A stretch of DNA of 64,000 bases from Echinostoma caproni (Eukaryota; Platyhelminthes; Trematoda; Plagiorchiida; Echinostomatidae). The stretch lies in the NCBI GenBank assembly GCA_900618425.1, contig UZAN01039578.1, positions 1-64,000 of the forward strand, in the 5' to 3' direction. Under the pieces are notes generated by a model. The model searched no databases and was not told the DNA's origin. It was given only the letters and a program-made list of their open reading frames with translations. Positions within the stretch are counted from its first letter, which is position 1. The number at the start of each line of letters is the position of its first letter. A program made the position numbers and the translations under genes. This document shows, one piece after another, positions 41,101 through 53,440 of the stretch.

Positions 41101-41616
41101 GTTGTTAAGGAGGAAAAGAATAGGCCTCGGAAAGAGTAATTCGCACCTTCCGAGTAAGCAACTGAAAATCGAAATACATGAAGATAATTTTCGTTTCATT
41201 TTGAAAGAATAAACAAACACATGAATGTTTCTTGTCGAAACAACTGAGTCAGCTTCTGTGAGATTTATGTGGCAGACAGGAGAAACGTTTACGAAGGCTA
41301 TAGTTTTCTGATCTATAGTACTGTTTGATCTTTCGATAAAAAAAATTGGTTAGTTGATTCATTCATTTATTTTAGTTAAATGGACCTCTGTTTTCGGTCG
41401 AATGAAGCAAACTTAAAAGTGTGAATGAGAACAACACTACATCATTCATAACCAGTTTATATTCAACAGTTATTGTGTGGTATGACAAACAGCTATCATT
41501 CGTCGTGTCACTGTTTCCTGGGTAAAATAGGAGTCCCCGAGATTTTTTTCCTAAGCCAAGATGTCCTTTGCCATCATACATTTACAGCTCTTTCTCATAT
41601 CCTGTTGCACTTTTAG

Positions 41617-42231
41617 GCTGACCTGATGGCCGATCAAGAAGTCAGCGAGTTGGATCCGACTTCGGAAAAGACCACACGAGATAAACCCTCAGATATGAGT
41701 GTCCAAGCCCAACCACTACACAGCAATATGCGATCTCTGTTTGCAGCCTACCAATGCTTTCCTACCAATCCGCATATTGTATTTCGAACAGAGCCGCTTC
41801 CCCTGGAAGCCGCATTGGCCCTTCCACCACCTCCATCACTCGGACCGGAACAGAATGTGGGCTGCCTATTGGGTATTCGTGTCACATGCTGTCGTCAATC
41901 CCACTACCTGTGTGCAGTAGTTGGTATTACCGTAGTCTTGGCTCTGTTCGGCCTGTTAATATTACAGGAACAAAGGGTTCTTGTGCAACCGACCAATGTC
42001 GATCACCGTGTGTGGCGTGAGCGAACTACAAATCAGGTCTCCAAAACCGTCGGTCAGACTGCTACGCTCAGATTGTCTTTGCAGTTGTCCGCCGCACAAT
42101 TTCACTATGAGAATATTATTGAAGAACAAGCCAAACGACTCAATGGGGAGTGGTTAATGTGGACAAAAAGCAAAGAATTGTCCATGCGGCGTCGTTTGCT
42201 GAGTTACACCTCCAGGTTCAAGCATGATTTT
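41617..42231 (+). CDS. Exon 3 of the five-pass membrane protein
   Basis: The exon follows TTTTAG and ends at GATTTT before GTAAGT (42232). Both ends are phase 0 and it encodes residues 769-973. Residues 769-864 finish the second cytoplasmic loop, with a Pro-rich segment (ALPPPPSLGPEQ) and a Cys pair (VTCCRQSHYLC) just before the membrane. Membrane segment 4 is at about 865-885 (YLCAVVGITVVLALFGLLIL). The second large outside loop starts there, with helical charged sequence (ENIIEEQAKRLNGEWLMW). An ATG at 41626 is not the start, because the frame is open back to the acceptor. No family domain is recognised. Confidence 0.87.
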
Positions 42232-42300
42232 GTAAGTCTTTCTTTAATACGAAACCCTCAAACATATAACGCACACGCACTGTACTAATGTTTGTTTTAG

Positions 42301-42360
42301 GCGCATAGTCAACAGCTAACGTTTCAACGTTCTTGGTAGACCTTCATCAAGTTACTCGAA
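42301..42360 (-). other. Possible Penelope-type hammerhead ribozyme remnant
   Basis: On the minus strand the sequence runs CTTGATGAAGGTCT, ACCA, AGAACGTTGAAACGTTAGC. This has the order expected of a hammerhead core: CUGAUGA, a short stem II (GGTCT pairing with AGAAC, one mismatch), then GAAAC. Such motifs are known in the terminal repeats of Penelope-like elements. There is an extra T in the first box and extra bases before GAAAC, so if real it is degenerate. It lies about 70 bp after exon 3. I rate this as a lead only. Confidence 0.3.
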
Positions 42361-44098
42361 TCGGTTTCTCAAAGTCAGAAGCTTTAGGATGACAAATTGT
42401 GAAGCAAAAAGTTAACACAACAAAATAACATATGCAACCATGAGCTTGGTTTCGATAAGGACCAACATAACGTTTTGGGGATATGCGCCTGTCATGGGAC
42501 GGTTAAAGGGAGGGGGCAAACCCGAATTTGACAATACTGTGCTGCGTCGAGACCAGAAAGATAGCATTACACCATGTCATCCAAAATTCAGTTCACTCTG
42601 TCTGAAAACCGATGGATTTTCGAAGTATCCTCCGCACACAGCAGAAACTACCATTACAGGATCATGTTTTAGTTTTTGAATGATCCTTGGTTTACTTTGC
42701 CTTTTGTAGTATTCCAGCACGTGCTTTGATCCGCTGCTCTAACTAGTGGGATGTTGTAGAAACCTCGTAACGGCCTAGTTGCCATACTTTGTTTCACTGA
42801 TCAGTCAACATAACTTAGTCATTTATTTGCTGTGATTCACATGGTTGCCCGTACTAAATCGAGTCTTTGAGACATGTGAATAACTCGCTTCCCGGTGGTG
42901 GTGACGTGTAAACGAAAAAGCTCTAAAATTGAAACATCCTTCTTTGTCTGTTTAAACTTAGGAGAATTATCCACTGCCAAACATTGTTCATAACGGCTTT
43001 ATTAACTGATTGCTAAAAAACCTGTATTCGCTCGAGTGATATCGGTGAATACAGTACTGTGCCCACGCTATAGTCAACTACAACGAGAGCGAACTACCAA
43101 CTTTATAGCGTTTATGCCCAACTTAAAGGTGTTGTTCAGTTAGGCTATATAGGAATGACTTTCACGTCAGGAAAATCGCTGCCTTATTCTCCGAATCGAA
43201 TAGACATTGTCTCTCTTCTTTCATCTCTCGGCATCGTAAGATCCGTGGGTGGCTGGGTGTGGAGTATCGTTACTGATCAGTGCAAGAATTGCATCGGTAA
43301 TTGCGAGAGAGGAATCAATGAGGATGATTTTCAATGATCAAACCAAACTCCTGACAAAGTGCTTTGTCGAAAACACATGCATTTGTACCTTCCGGATGCA
43401 TTACTGATGACGGAATCATTTGAACAGTTTTGCCTGAGGGCCACAGAGCAATTATATGGCATAATCAAGATCGAAAGCCCAATTGTCCAGGGATAGATTG
43501 AATAAATGTGGTTGCTGTGTTGTATGAGATTGGTCGATTAGGCTAATCTGAAAGCCCTACGTGCTTCTGTGTGTGTGTGTGATAGAATCCCATTTTTGTG
43601 CTCTATTTCCGCTGATCACAAGTTCATCGTGCCAGAAAATCGCCCAACTTTTCACACCAAACTCGTTTCTCGGTCGAGCTAGGGGGGGAGGGGTTGTGAA
43701 TCGTCAACCCCAGTGAGGACACGAACGCGCGAGCGCGCAACCAAGTAGGCAGGCGTGTAAATCCGACACACACACACACATTCGCCTCGTGAGGATCATC
43801 ACATCAGACTAATGATTCTCATCCCATGGGAGGCGAGAGGGAAAATAAGCGTGGCCCAAATAAACTTGTCATCAATGGCCTGAAGCAACTAAGGCTTAGT
43901 AAATTTGCAACCACCTCACACACAAACACATCGGTCCACGGAATGACCGTATTGTACCTATAGTGAATAAACCGAACTGAATGTGAACGAGCCACTATAA
44001 GCACATACACACACGAATAGATGTATATGTGAGCGAGTCACGCCCCACAGTTCTTAAAATCCGACCTACTGCAGCGGATGGGCAAATGCTCGAATATT

Positions 44099-44100
<2 letters not shown>

Positions 44101-44136
<36 letters not shown>
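44101..44136. repeat. (TG)n microsatellite
   Basis: Eighteen uninterrupted TG units. They encode a CVCV stretch in a spurious frame. Confidence 0.95.
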
Positions 44137-44138
<2 letters not shown>

Positions 44139-47100
44139 CACAAAGGCCACTCCATCCCTAACAGCTCTGTTGAATATGGTTCGTACACGTAGTTTCTGTG
44201 GCCACGTTTAAACTGTTTTCCTCGTCTCGGGCACAAATGATAAACGAATCGTTGTGAACCGTAAACAGAACAGAAAGATCTCTGAAATAATAACCAGGAT
44301 GATGAGTTCGTTCAAACCCTCGTGGTACATCTCCTATTATTTTATTGAGTAAATAATCTAACTACGTAAACCCACACAATTTGAGCCATTCGAATTTTTC
44401 GTCCGTTAGAAGAAGTGGAAAAGCGGGCGGGTCTGGGGATAACGGAATTTACACTAGATGTTTCTGGAGACTGTTTAGCAACGATACTCTATGTGATGTG
44501 TAAGTTTCAACAAAGCCGTCTGTTATTTCATCTTTTTCTATGTAACTACCTCATGTTATCATCGCTGATGGTGACTACGAAACCGCTAATGTTTTTCGGA
44601 TCAAACAAGCAAACAAAATCTCTGTCACATGTCTGACGGCAAATCTGTTTACCCATTTCGAAAGTGTCCGTGTTCTGGTTTCATTAAAGTAGCCGTGTTC
44701 AGCCATGTGAAAAAGCAAATACTACTCTTGTTTTACACGTAATCCCACTCTGTCCCTCTAGGCTTCTTCACCACTCATATCCTTTTGTGCAAACACTGCT
44801 GGAGTTTGAGGAGCATGCCTGCCCTAGTATCCTGATCTCTAACTGTACAAACCCTTAAAATCGTCCCTTTCATTTTGTCGTACAACTGACTGATATTCGT
44901 TTTGATTTAGGCTGACCCCTGTCAGTCTGTCGGTAGTTCTTTGTTCTCGACAGCCATGGGCTGTCTGTCCTACTGCTATATGGTATCTAACTACCCATCC
45001 ATCTATCTGCGCATCTACATTCATCTGTCAGACGATCTCCGTTCATATCTCTGCAATCACCAGCACGACAGAAGGCGATCGTTACTCGATCAGTCTGTCA
45101 GTCAACCAATCTTCTAACCAGTCCGTAGGCGAAGCAGCCAATGGCGTACTGTATGAACATAGAGTATTGTGAAGGCGTGGTTGTGTTTACAGGCAGTCAT
45201 TACGGGTATACAGCCAGTGAGTGAGAGAGAAAGATAAGGGATGTAAATTTACCCGTCAGTTGCATCATTTATTCTTCGACGCACATGAGCGCAGATGACA
45301 TTTTCAACTAAATATTACGACATTTCAGGACTGCCTTAGAAATACCCAGGGGATAAGATTCATTGGTGTTTAGATTACTCTAAAGAAACAGCTAATCTGG
45401 TTTGCCCTGTACTTATCCCAATAAAGGGTTTTTCGTCTTACACATATGGATTTAGGAGAGTTCGTATAACGGTCCGCAAGCAGTTGCCTGATTTCACGTA
45501 CGCGTAAAACCTTGGTGCTTATGAGGGCACAAATGTTGTTTATATGCAGCTGAGAGGGTCGATATGGATGTAGCGGTATATATGTGGATGGATGAATGGG
45601 TGAACTTAGGGATGAAAGGATGCCTGTCTCGATTGACCGATAAATAGAAGGTTTAATGAATGCTAGTTTTTATAATCCCCGTATAACACGGATTGAAGCA
45701 TTCTCCAAAAAGTTCACGACTTCAAGGAAAATTTGCTAACAGTTAGATCGTCACTACGATCTTCGGTCCCAAGACATACGGACTTTGATATCCCTAGTTT
45801 TTTCTACAGAACTCAATGAACTAAAACTGTCGTTTGTGCATTAATTTGAATTGTCAACACCGGTTTCTGTGGAATTCAATTTCATCCATGGACAATGCAC
45901 ATGCCTTTATACTCTGCTTTGTCAACTTAGAGAACAGCCAAATAGCTCCGATATTTTCACATATTATCAACTAATCAACTTAAAGAGAAAATTTGGACTC
46001 TGCCGTTTCTCATATAATCTATCTGTTCGGCAGATGAATTGATGCATTTCACCGCACAAATAATTTAATTTGTATTCCGCTCGAATTGGCTGGAACTGCT
46101 GCTTTGGTTTGTGTTGATCTCATTGACTCATATGGATAACTGTCCTTGCGATATGGTTGCATTGTTTCCCTATGAACTGGAAAAAATATCTTAACGGCCT
46201 TTCGATTTCAGTTGGATTGTGATTTCACATACTGACGCTTAACTTGTAATAAAATACAGAGTCATATTCATGTTTAACTTACAACTATCTTGTGAATTGT
46301 CTCACATCTGTTGTGTGATCTCCGATCGGGTTCAGTTCATTAGATTGGTGCAACATTTTGTCTGATTTACATGGCAGATAAAAGCGAAATTGCATTCAGT
46401 GTTATTCAGAATAGCACTCAGTTTTCGCAGAGGCTCGTTTACTTGTAACCATCATAAAAACTGCAAGGTTTTGCGCTGAGTTCTCCGGAATCAGTTAATA
46501 AACTTGTCATGCATAGGCACATGCACACACAACTCGTACGAACACACGCAGATACCCGTGGGGAGACTTTGATCGATCGCCCAAAATGAAAGTTCGAACA
46601 GACTGGTGGGCATGGATCACTCGGGGTGGGGACGGTAAAGTACACACGAACAACAAACAAAAATGAAACTCCGGGAAAGGGCAATCAGCTAGGCTAGACA
46701 GTTTTATGCCTGAAGGCGTAACACTGTGAAAACGTAAACAGCACACTGGATCTGTGTGTTCTGTTCATATATGAGCGAAACCTATAAATGCCAGGTTCCC
46801 CTATGAAAAGTCGGTTGGTATGTTTGCATGTGTGTGGAACGAAATACTCACTGATGCGAGAGGGCAGTCAGAAATATCCTTTCACATGATATGCGTTCTC
46901 TACAGTGTACATCAGCAAACCACCGAAACTCGTGGAGATTGGCGTTCGCTCGAAATCCACTCTGCTCTCCAACCGGGACGGTAAAACCCGGATATGAGTT
47001 GAGAGGCAACGAATGTGGATTGCTTTCCCTATCATTAATCATACCACGTCGAGATGCCGACTGACGGACAGGGAGGTTTGGAGTTGTGTGTGGGGGGGGG

Positions 47101-48882
47101 GAAGGCCGGTGAGTAAACTGCATAACGGTAACATCCCGAAATAAATATTCCCTGACGAATGCAAAGTAACAGTTTACTACCACGTGTCTGTGTCGGAGAG
47201 ATGCGACGTAAAATGATGCACATCACGATCAACGCAGTTTTTTCTGTTACCGCGTTACCCTGTCGTTAAGCTCAAAGTCTAACAAAAGTTTTGGTAGAAT
47301 GACAGAAATTTGTGCTGACGTATCAGTTCGGAAACATCTAATCAGGAGACACATTGTCTCATGCCCCGACCTCACAAACAATTCCTAAGGACAACAAGCT
47401 ATATCACTCTGTATTTAACATACCCTGGAGTCCTGTCCTGTCTGGCACTTTAGAGTAATGACGATTTAATGTTGGCTATCCGATAAAAAGGTGTGTTTAT
47501 GTTTTATGCACGTTATTTTTGATGATACCATCTGGTATGGCGCTGGAATTGATCGGTATGACGTTTGTTTGTTTTTCCATATCTTGAAATATGTGTCAAT
47601 CGATGGAGGTTGAGTGAACGATGAACAGAAGGATGAAGGGAGAGGTGTTCAGTTTCTGGTAGATGTTTGTCATAAAAAAATCAAAGTACTAGTATACACC
47701 TTTCTTGAGTTTAGGGCTAAAAACGATGATTCTTAAAATAATTGGAATCTCCAAAGAAACCCCGAAATCGTTGCATTATTCTTTCAGCAGTATTCTATGT
47801 GAGAAAGCATCTGTTAGTTGATTTACTAAGTTATCTTGCTCCTAGTATACTAACGCTCAACGTCATTCAAAATGATACTGGCAAAACAGTGAGCCAACCT
47901 TCAGTGGTTGCAGTGTTGATATAGTGTCGCGTTGCAGCTTTGTACTGTATAGCACTTACTGTGCTGCAGGGTGAATGATGAGTGCCACTGAAGAAGATGG
48001 ATTTATGAGGCTTCCCATATATGTACTCAGTTCTGCTAAATATTGATAAGATCAACATATTTCGAAACTACGAGCTCCACACTTGAGAGAACGAGCGCGC
48101 TGAACACTTTGAAAGTAGAATGGTGCATTTCTTGGATTTTCCATGCAGCCTCGTTTTGTTCCCCTAAGGGTTGCCGCCAAAAAAACGTATGGATTGACTT
48201 TAGGAGCATGATTGTCAATTCAAAGTAACAGATGAATTTAAATTGACCTGCGCCGTGAAAAAATTGGGTATGCATAGAAATGCAGTGACAAATTCTCCAT
48301 ATCACATTAGATACAGTGATGATTGAATCTCCATTTTAGTGAAGCCTATTTGCATGAGACTCACACCAATGTTTATTAAATACGACCAAGAAAGAGGGGG
48401 ATTCTCTCAGTTTTATTCCCGTTTTTTAATTTTTACGATGGCTCTTGTTTTGCTATAAAAAGCTTTGTAGAAATGACAGCAGAAAGGTTTTCTTCGACAG
48501 TCTAAGTTGAACTGCTCTCTTTTGATGTCTTTTATCAGGATCGTATCACTGAANAATATTAAAGTCTTCTCGTTTTTCCGTTCCCGTATATTGTAAGCAA
48601 ATATCGATGAAATACGGGAAACCTCCAATTATTTTATTCGGGCTAAGAACTTTTCTTCCGTGAATCTTCTGCACATTCCTGTGTGTATGACAATCCAGGG
48701 TTCCTTCTGAGCCGACATTTTCAAAATTTGCATTACAAGTATTTCAAAAGCAGGACAATGACATTTTCAGGTGTCCCGTTGTTAATGTCAACGGATTACG
48801 GTGCGCTATTTGATAGACAAAACAGTATGAAAGTTTTGTTCTTGCTATGCTGCTTTCAATAAACATTTCCACAAACAAACGC

Positions 48883-48910
48883 ATATATATATATATATAT
48901 ATATATATAA
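48883..48910. repeat. (AT)n microsatellite
   Basis: About 14 AT units following GC. Confidence 0.9.
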
Positions 48911-50694
48911 TTCCTGCTCATAGTCTGTCTACATAGCCTACAGCGCCCCTGGTTCATTCTGCGGCATTGACCTGCGAAACAAATGATGACTGAAGGTCAT
49001 TGTGTCAAAGAGGTCAGGACGTTTCCAAAGCATGGTGTAAATTTTATCCCCCAACAGACAGAAAATAAACAATATACTTGGCGCTCGTCGTGTTTGTTGT
49101 TTGTTTGTGGGTTCACTTGTGTTTTGTTGCGGATGGCGCAAAAGCAAATCATTGAAATAGTTCACCACACAAATGCAAGTACTCGAACATCACACACTTA
49201 GTCAGCCGTCGTCACATTGAAACGATTGATCGCCTCCGACTTGGTGATTGGCGGACCAAACCAATTGCAGGAATCGTCGCACGACTTTGGTCACACAAAA
49301 TGTGTGTATGTTCTTGTGTATGCGTCTGTATGCATGTCAATGAATGAAATTCTGTTAGTTTTTGTTTGAGGATACGAAAATAACGATAAGCTTCTACCTT
49401 ATCCGGTGCGGATAATCTTCGGATTAAGCAGCATCAACAAGAAGAAAATACAGATTCTTTAGAATAGGTTTTGGCAACAGCACACAAAGCTCACACCGGT
49501 GAATGAGCGAGAGATTTGGGGACAGAGCAGAGAAGAGAAAGATTGTGTGACTGCCCCGGGGACTGAGGTTGGAGTGATGAGAATGAGGCGGTAGGTGAAA
49601 TGGGAACATGTATGTGTTTCGTCCTCGTTATCTCCTACACTTCAAGTGTGAAACTGTGCACGTCAAGTTGCAATTAATAAAAAGATTCCCGCTAAATTTT
49701 CATAACTCATTAGGGCATAAATTTACAATATCAAAAGGTCAACAAATTGATTGTATGTTTAATGTATGTAAGAGGTAAACTAGTCAACCAGAGAGTAAAT
49801 GTCTTGTACAGTTAGTCATAAGGAATAATCCGCATGACAGATTGATTGAGTTAACTGAAATTCAAATCGAAGGTCGCTGATAAATTCGATTTAAAGCGCT
49901 AACCACATGTGCTATCGAAATTAACCCGAAACCAATTACCCTGATTTAATCATTTGATAAGCTTTCATTACCCGCAAAGCGTAGATTTAATTCTCTGATC
50001 AAATGTCCTATTACAACGGCCGCATACAGGTTCAGTTTTCCTCAACACGTTGCGTGTATTACGATCGATTGATTTCTTAAGTGATCACGTCATGATGACA
50101 AAGTGTACGATAACCATGAACGACGATATACGCAAGTACAGTTTATTTACAGTTCATTTACACTGATATGTGCCACGCGGTGCTGCCCATGAACCGCTGA
50201 AGGAATTTAAAACGTGATTCAAACCGACCACATTTTGACTGCATTAAACTTCTTAGTGAACAGAACCAAAGTCAAATAAATTACGTTGTTAGGTTGGTAC
50301 GAAATATTTAGTTATGGAAACAAATAAGACAGGATTGTAGAAGATTTCAGAGAGAAAGAGTGAACTAAAGCTGCGCGCAATACTCTATTTTGTTTCGTTT
50401 AGGTGCGATTCTTAACGTTTAGGCAACCATTTATTCAACAGGAAAGATTCCATCCCTCAACCACTGTAAAACTTGGAATGACAGTCAGTAAGTCAGTGAG
50501 AAAACTGACATGAAAATTGCACTAATTGGAGCTCTGCCCTGTTTTATTTGTGCAAACATTGTGTCCCACGATAACAAATTCAATTATATTTTGATTTTGA
50601 AGTGTTTAGAGAGTCTCTTGCTAATTACAGCAGTAAATATTTCTTCTATGGCATTTTTCCTGATCTACTATTTTTTTCCATCGGCGAGAACAAA

Positions 50695-50940
50695 GATGGA
50701 TAGCATNGTGGTTCGATGTTCGAGCCCCGCCACTGCCACCCGACTTTGATGGTAGGCAGCTTTGCTGTTGTCCGGTTCAATGCAACGTCTAACCTATCGG
50801 GACGTTATGGGGTTCGCAACTCCAAGTCCCAGGGTTTAGGTTGTCGGTTTCCATGACTGAACAGCAGGTCCTCTTAACTATGGGGTTCGCGGCGAAGTAG
50901 TAGTAGTACTAAATACTAAATAGTATACAAAATAAAAAGA
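50695..50940 (+). repeat. Dispersed repeat, copy 2 (tRNA-like head)
   Basis: A B-box-like TGTTCGAGCCCC (50718-50729) is followed by TTTGATGGTAGGCAGCTT, TGTCCGGTTCAATG and further sequence. The central block matches the minus-strand copy at 7.7-7.9 kb. It ends in a TAGTAGTAGTACTAAATACTAAATAG tail (given here only to show the simple-repeat end). A single N at 50707 lies inside the head, which suggests an assembly join in a repeat. Confidence 0.6.
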
Positions 50941-52025
50941 TATGGCGCATATCTCAGTCGGCACGGAATTCACAATTTGCGTGTCGTGACTTGCTTTGCC
51001 AGCATTCAGTAAACTAAGTGCTAAAACAGACAACAAGCAAGAACTAATTTAACATCACACAAAATGAATGCACATGATCCTCATCGAAGGCAGCATGAAC
51101 GAGTGCTCAACCATTCAAAACTCTGCCGGTGTTCTGCTTTACTTGTGCACACAAGCCGCAAATCGACCAGTTCTATTCAGATTTTATGAGCAGTAATTGG
51201 CGTTTTGATTAATATGGCATATGACAAAATAACTTCAAACGAGTATGCAATAGAAACTCCCCTTAGTCCTTCAGTAGACTCGATGGAATGGATGTGTGTA
51301 GAGATACTAGAGATTTTAGTACGAGGGACTGCTAGTTCATCCTGGTAAGATCGATTGCCGAATGCGGATGATATGTAACACTTCTCCAAATCATAACAAG
51401 CCGAATTGAGAGATACGTAACCAACGGAACATTTTCACAACTATAGGTGCGTAGGGGTTACCTCAAGGATCAACTCTACTCGTCGAGTTTCGTCAACTGG
51501 TAGCTAATTTTTCATTACCAGCCAAGACGAAATTTTCAAAGCGGAAACCAAACAACCGCGCTGAAAATGTCACGTCAGTCGATAAGAATATATTTTAAAT
51601 TTCGTGATAACTTGTGAAACCAAACAACTGTATGCACTCTGACAAAGATGGCGAAAGAGTTTTCGCGTGATAAAATGAGGAACGTTGAAAGGAAACAAAA
51701 TATAATATGAATGTGTGAGGAGCGGGTGTGCTTTGACAAATACTGGTGTAGGAAATACTATTAATCATCACAACCAAATATCTGGCTCACAGAATTCAAT
51801 CAGCAAAGATGACTCCATTCAATGAAAGCAGGAGTTTTTAAACGGTGCGCCTTTCAGCAGATATTGCGTGAAACACTTTTTCATGATACTTTCCTTATGG
51901 TGGAAATAAAAGTTTAGCTTTTTTCATATCATCGGATTCCATTTGCCACGTTGAATAATTTGTCCGCAAACTGTTCATTTCCAACCCAGGTGACGTCTTC
52001 ATGACTCTTTTTTTCTTTGTCTTTT

Positions 52026-52200
52026 TTATTTAATTTCCTTTTATTGAATATGCAACGGTACAATTTTCAGGAAGGGGGAAGCGGCCAATCGAAGGACTGC
52101 CATTCAACACACAATGGAAAAAATCAGGCGGTGGTGGTGGGATTTGAATACATCCCCGAGGTGATAATTTGGTGACGTTACCACCGGGCCACCACCGCCT
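52026..52200 (-). mobile_element. tRNA-derived SINE-like element, copy 4
   Basis: On the minus strand the tRNA-like head starts AGGCGGTGGTGGCCCGGTGG and ends with CCACCACCACCGCCTGA, so its ends could pair like an acceptor stem. The B-box has decayed to ATTCAAATCCC. The body (CCATTGTGTGTTGAATGGCAG) and tail (CCTTCCTGAAAATTGT) match the 14.5 kb copy closely. It is the best copy for building a family consensus. Confidence 0.7.
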
Positions 52201-53387
52201 TGTATTGCAAGCACCGTGTATATCATCTCCGCTGGGACAGGATATGAACTTAATAAATATCGAGCTCAACAAACAGGCTCAAATGAATCCAGTCAATCCA
52301 AACGACTCAAATTGATTCACTATACTGTGCCATATGGTTTCAAAGAGTATAGTTTGTTTATTTTACAAGTTAGTTACCGATCGTAGATCAATTTCTATCA
52401 AGGAGACCTAACGGAAGTTTGTAGTAGCGTACATTACTCGATGCAAACTACTTGGCTGCCAGATGCGCGTTCGATTTCATCCAGGGCAGTGAATGTTATT
52501 TTCAATACAAAGACATTACTTCTTACGGTAGTAAATGAAGGTTTTCAATAAAATATGATTCTCATTTGTTGGCTAATCCATTACGGTCTACTATTTTTGG
52601 CTCAAAATGTCTTGATATATGAACCTCAAGTAAAGTGATTTGATTCTCGCTGTTGCCACATGCGATGCATGTTAAAATCTAAACCACAGACACAATGGAT
52701 TGGATGCTTTAACTAAAATCCGGGAATTTCTAAATCCTGGTCTAAATGTGTTGGCATCCCGGCTGAATGCATCTTGTTCATTATATCTAAATCGGACACC
52801 AATAAAACTACCCAAAGTTATCCAGTAAGATTTTAATAGAGCTTCCATCTAAACAGATACAGCTGTCTCTGAATTTGTGGTTCCACCGACAAAACATATC
52901 AGCACCCAAACCGGGATTGCAAGCGTTACTTCTTACGTTCTGTTCTCTGTTTGATTCGATTCCCAGTCGAGATCGCTTTTAGTGTCCTGCTTTCTTCGAC
53001 AGAAATCATCCTAATTCTTTTCTCGGTATACCTCTCAATTGGCATTTAATTCTCTTTAGAACCGAAAAATAACCTTCTTCAATGCAGCATAACTGAGTTA
53101 TTGGTGATACTAAAACAGCCCGCTTTTCCTCTCGTGCACGCCTTAACGTCATCATCAATATATCAACTATCGACAGCTGGCAAGTATGCGATATGGTTTT
53201 TGCTGTGCATTTTGCCATGGAACTCAAACGTTTGTTTGCAACTGATAAAAGTTCAGATGTCCGATTGATCACTTTATTCATAGTTTCCTATACTACTCAA
53301 AAATCCTTAGCTTTTGTTGTCTTTTGCCTAAAATAATCTAATATAACGTTCTTTTACCCATTTTTTATTCCACCCCGTATCGTCAAC

Positions 53388-53440
53388 CACCCGGACATCC
53401 ATCCTGCAGATATCCATCCATCCGTCCATCCATCTGTGCG
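53388..53440. repeat. (CCAT)n degenerate simple repeat
   Basis: Repeated CATCCATC and CGTCCATC units. No coding signal. Confidence 0.8.

Larger units (their letters stand above)
20010..41616 (+). other. Intron between exons 2 and 3 (21.6 kb)
   Basis: The intron begins GTGAGT and ends TTTTAG. It contains a long hairpin (20.2 kb), a GATA array (20.4-20.8 kb), a duplicated ~100 bp block (22.8 and 24.1 kb), SINE-like copies (25.5 and 33.5 kb), two Penelope-like pieces (26.7 and 36.8-38.3 kb) and GT runs. Other stretches (21.0-22.7, 28.0-33.4, 33.6-36.7 and 38.3-41.6 kb) hold only short open frames without recognisable domains. A small exon-like segment at 36223-36330 is noted as a finding but cannot be placed in this gene. 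Confidence 0.78.
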
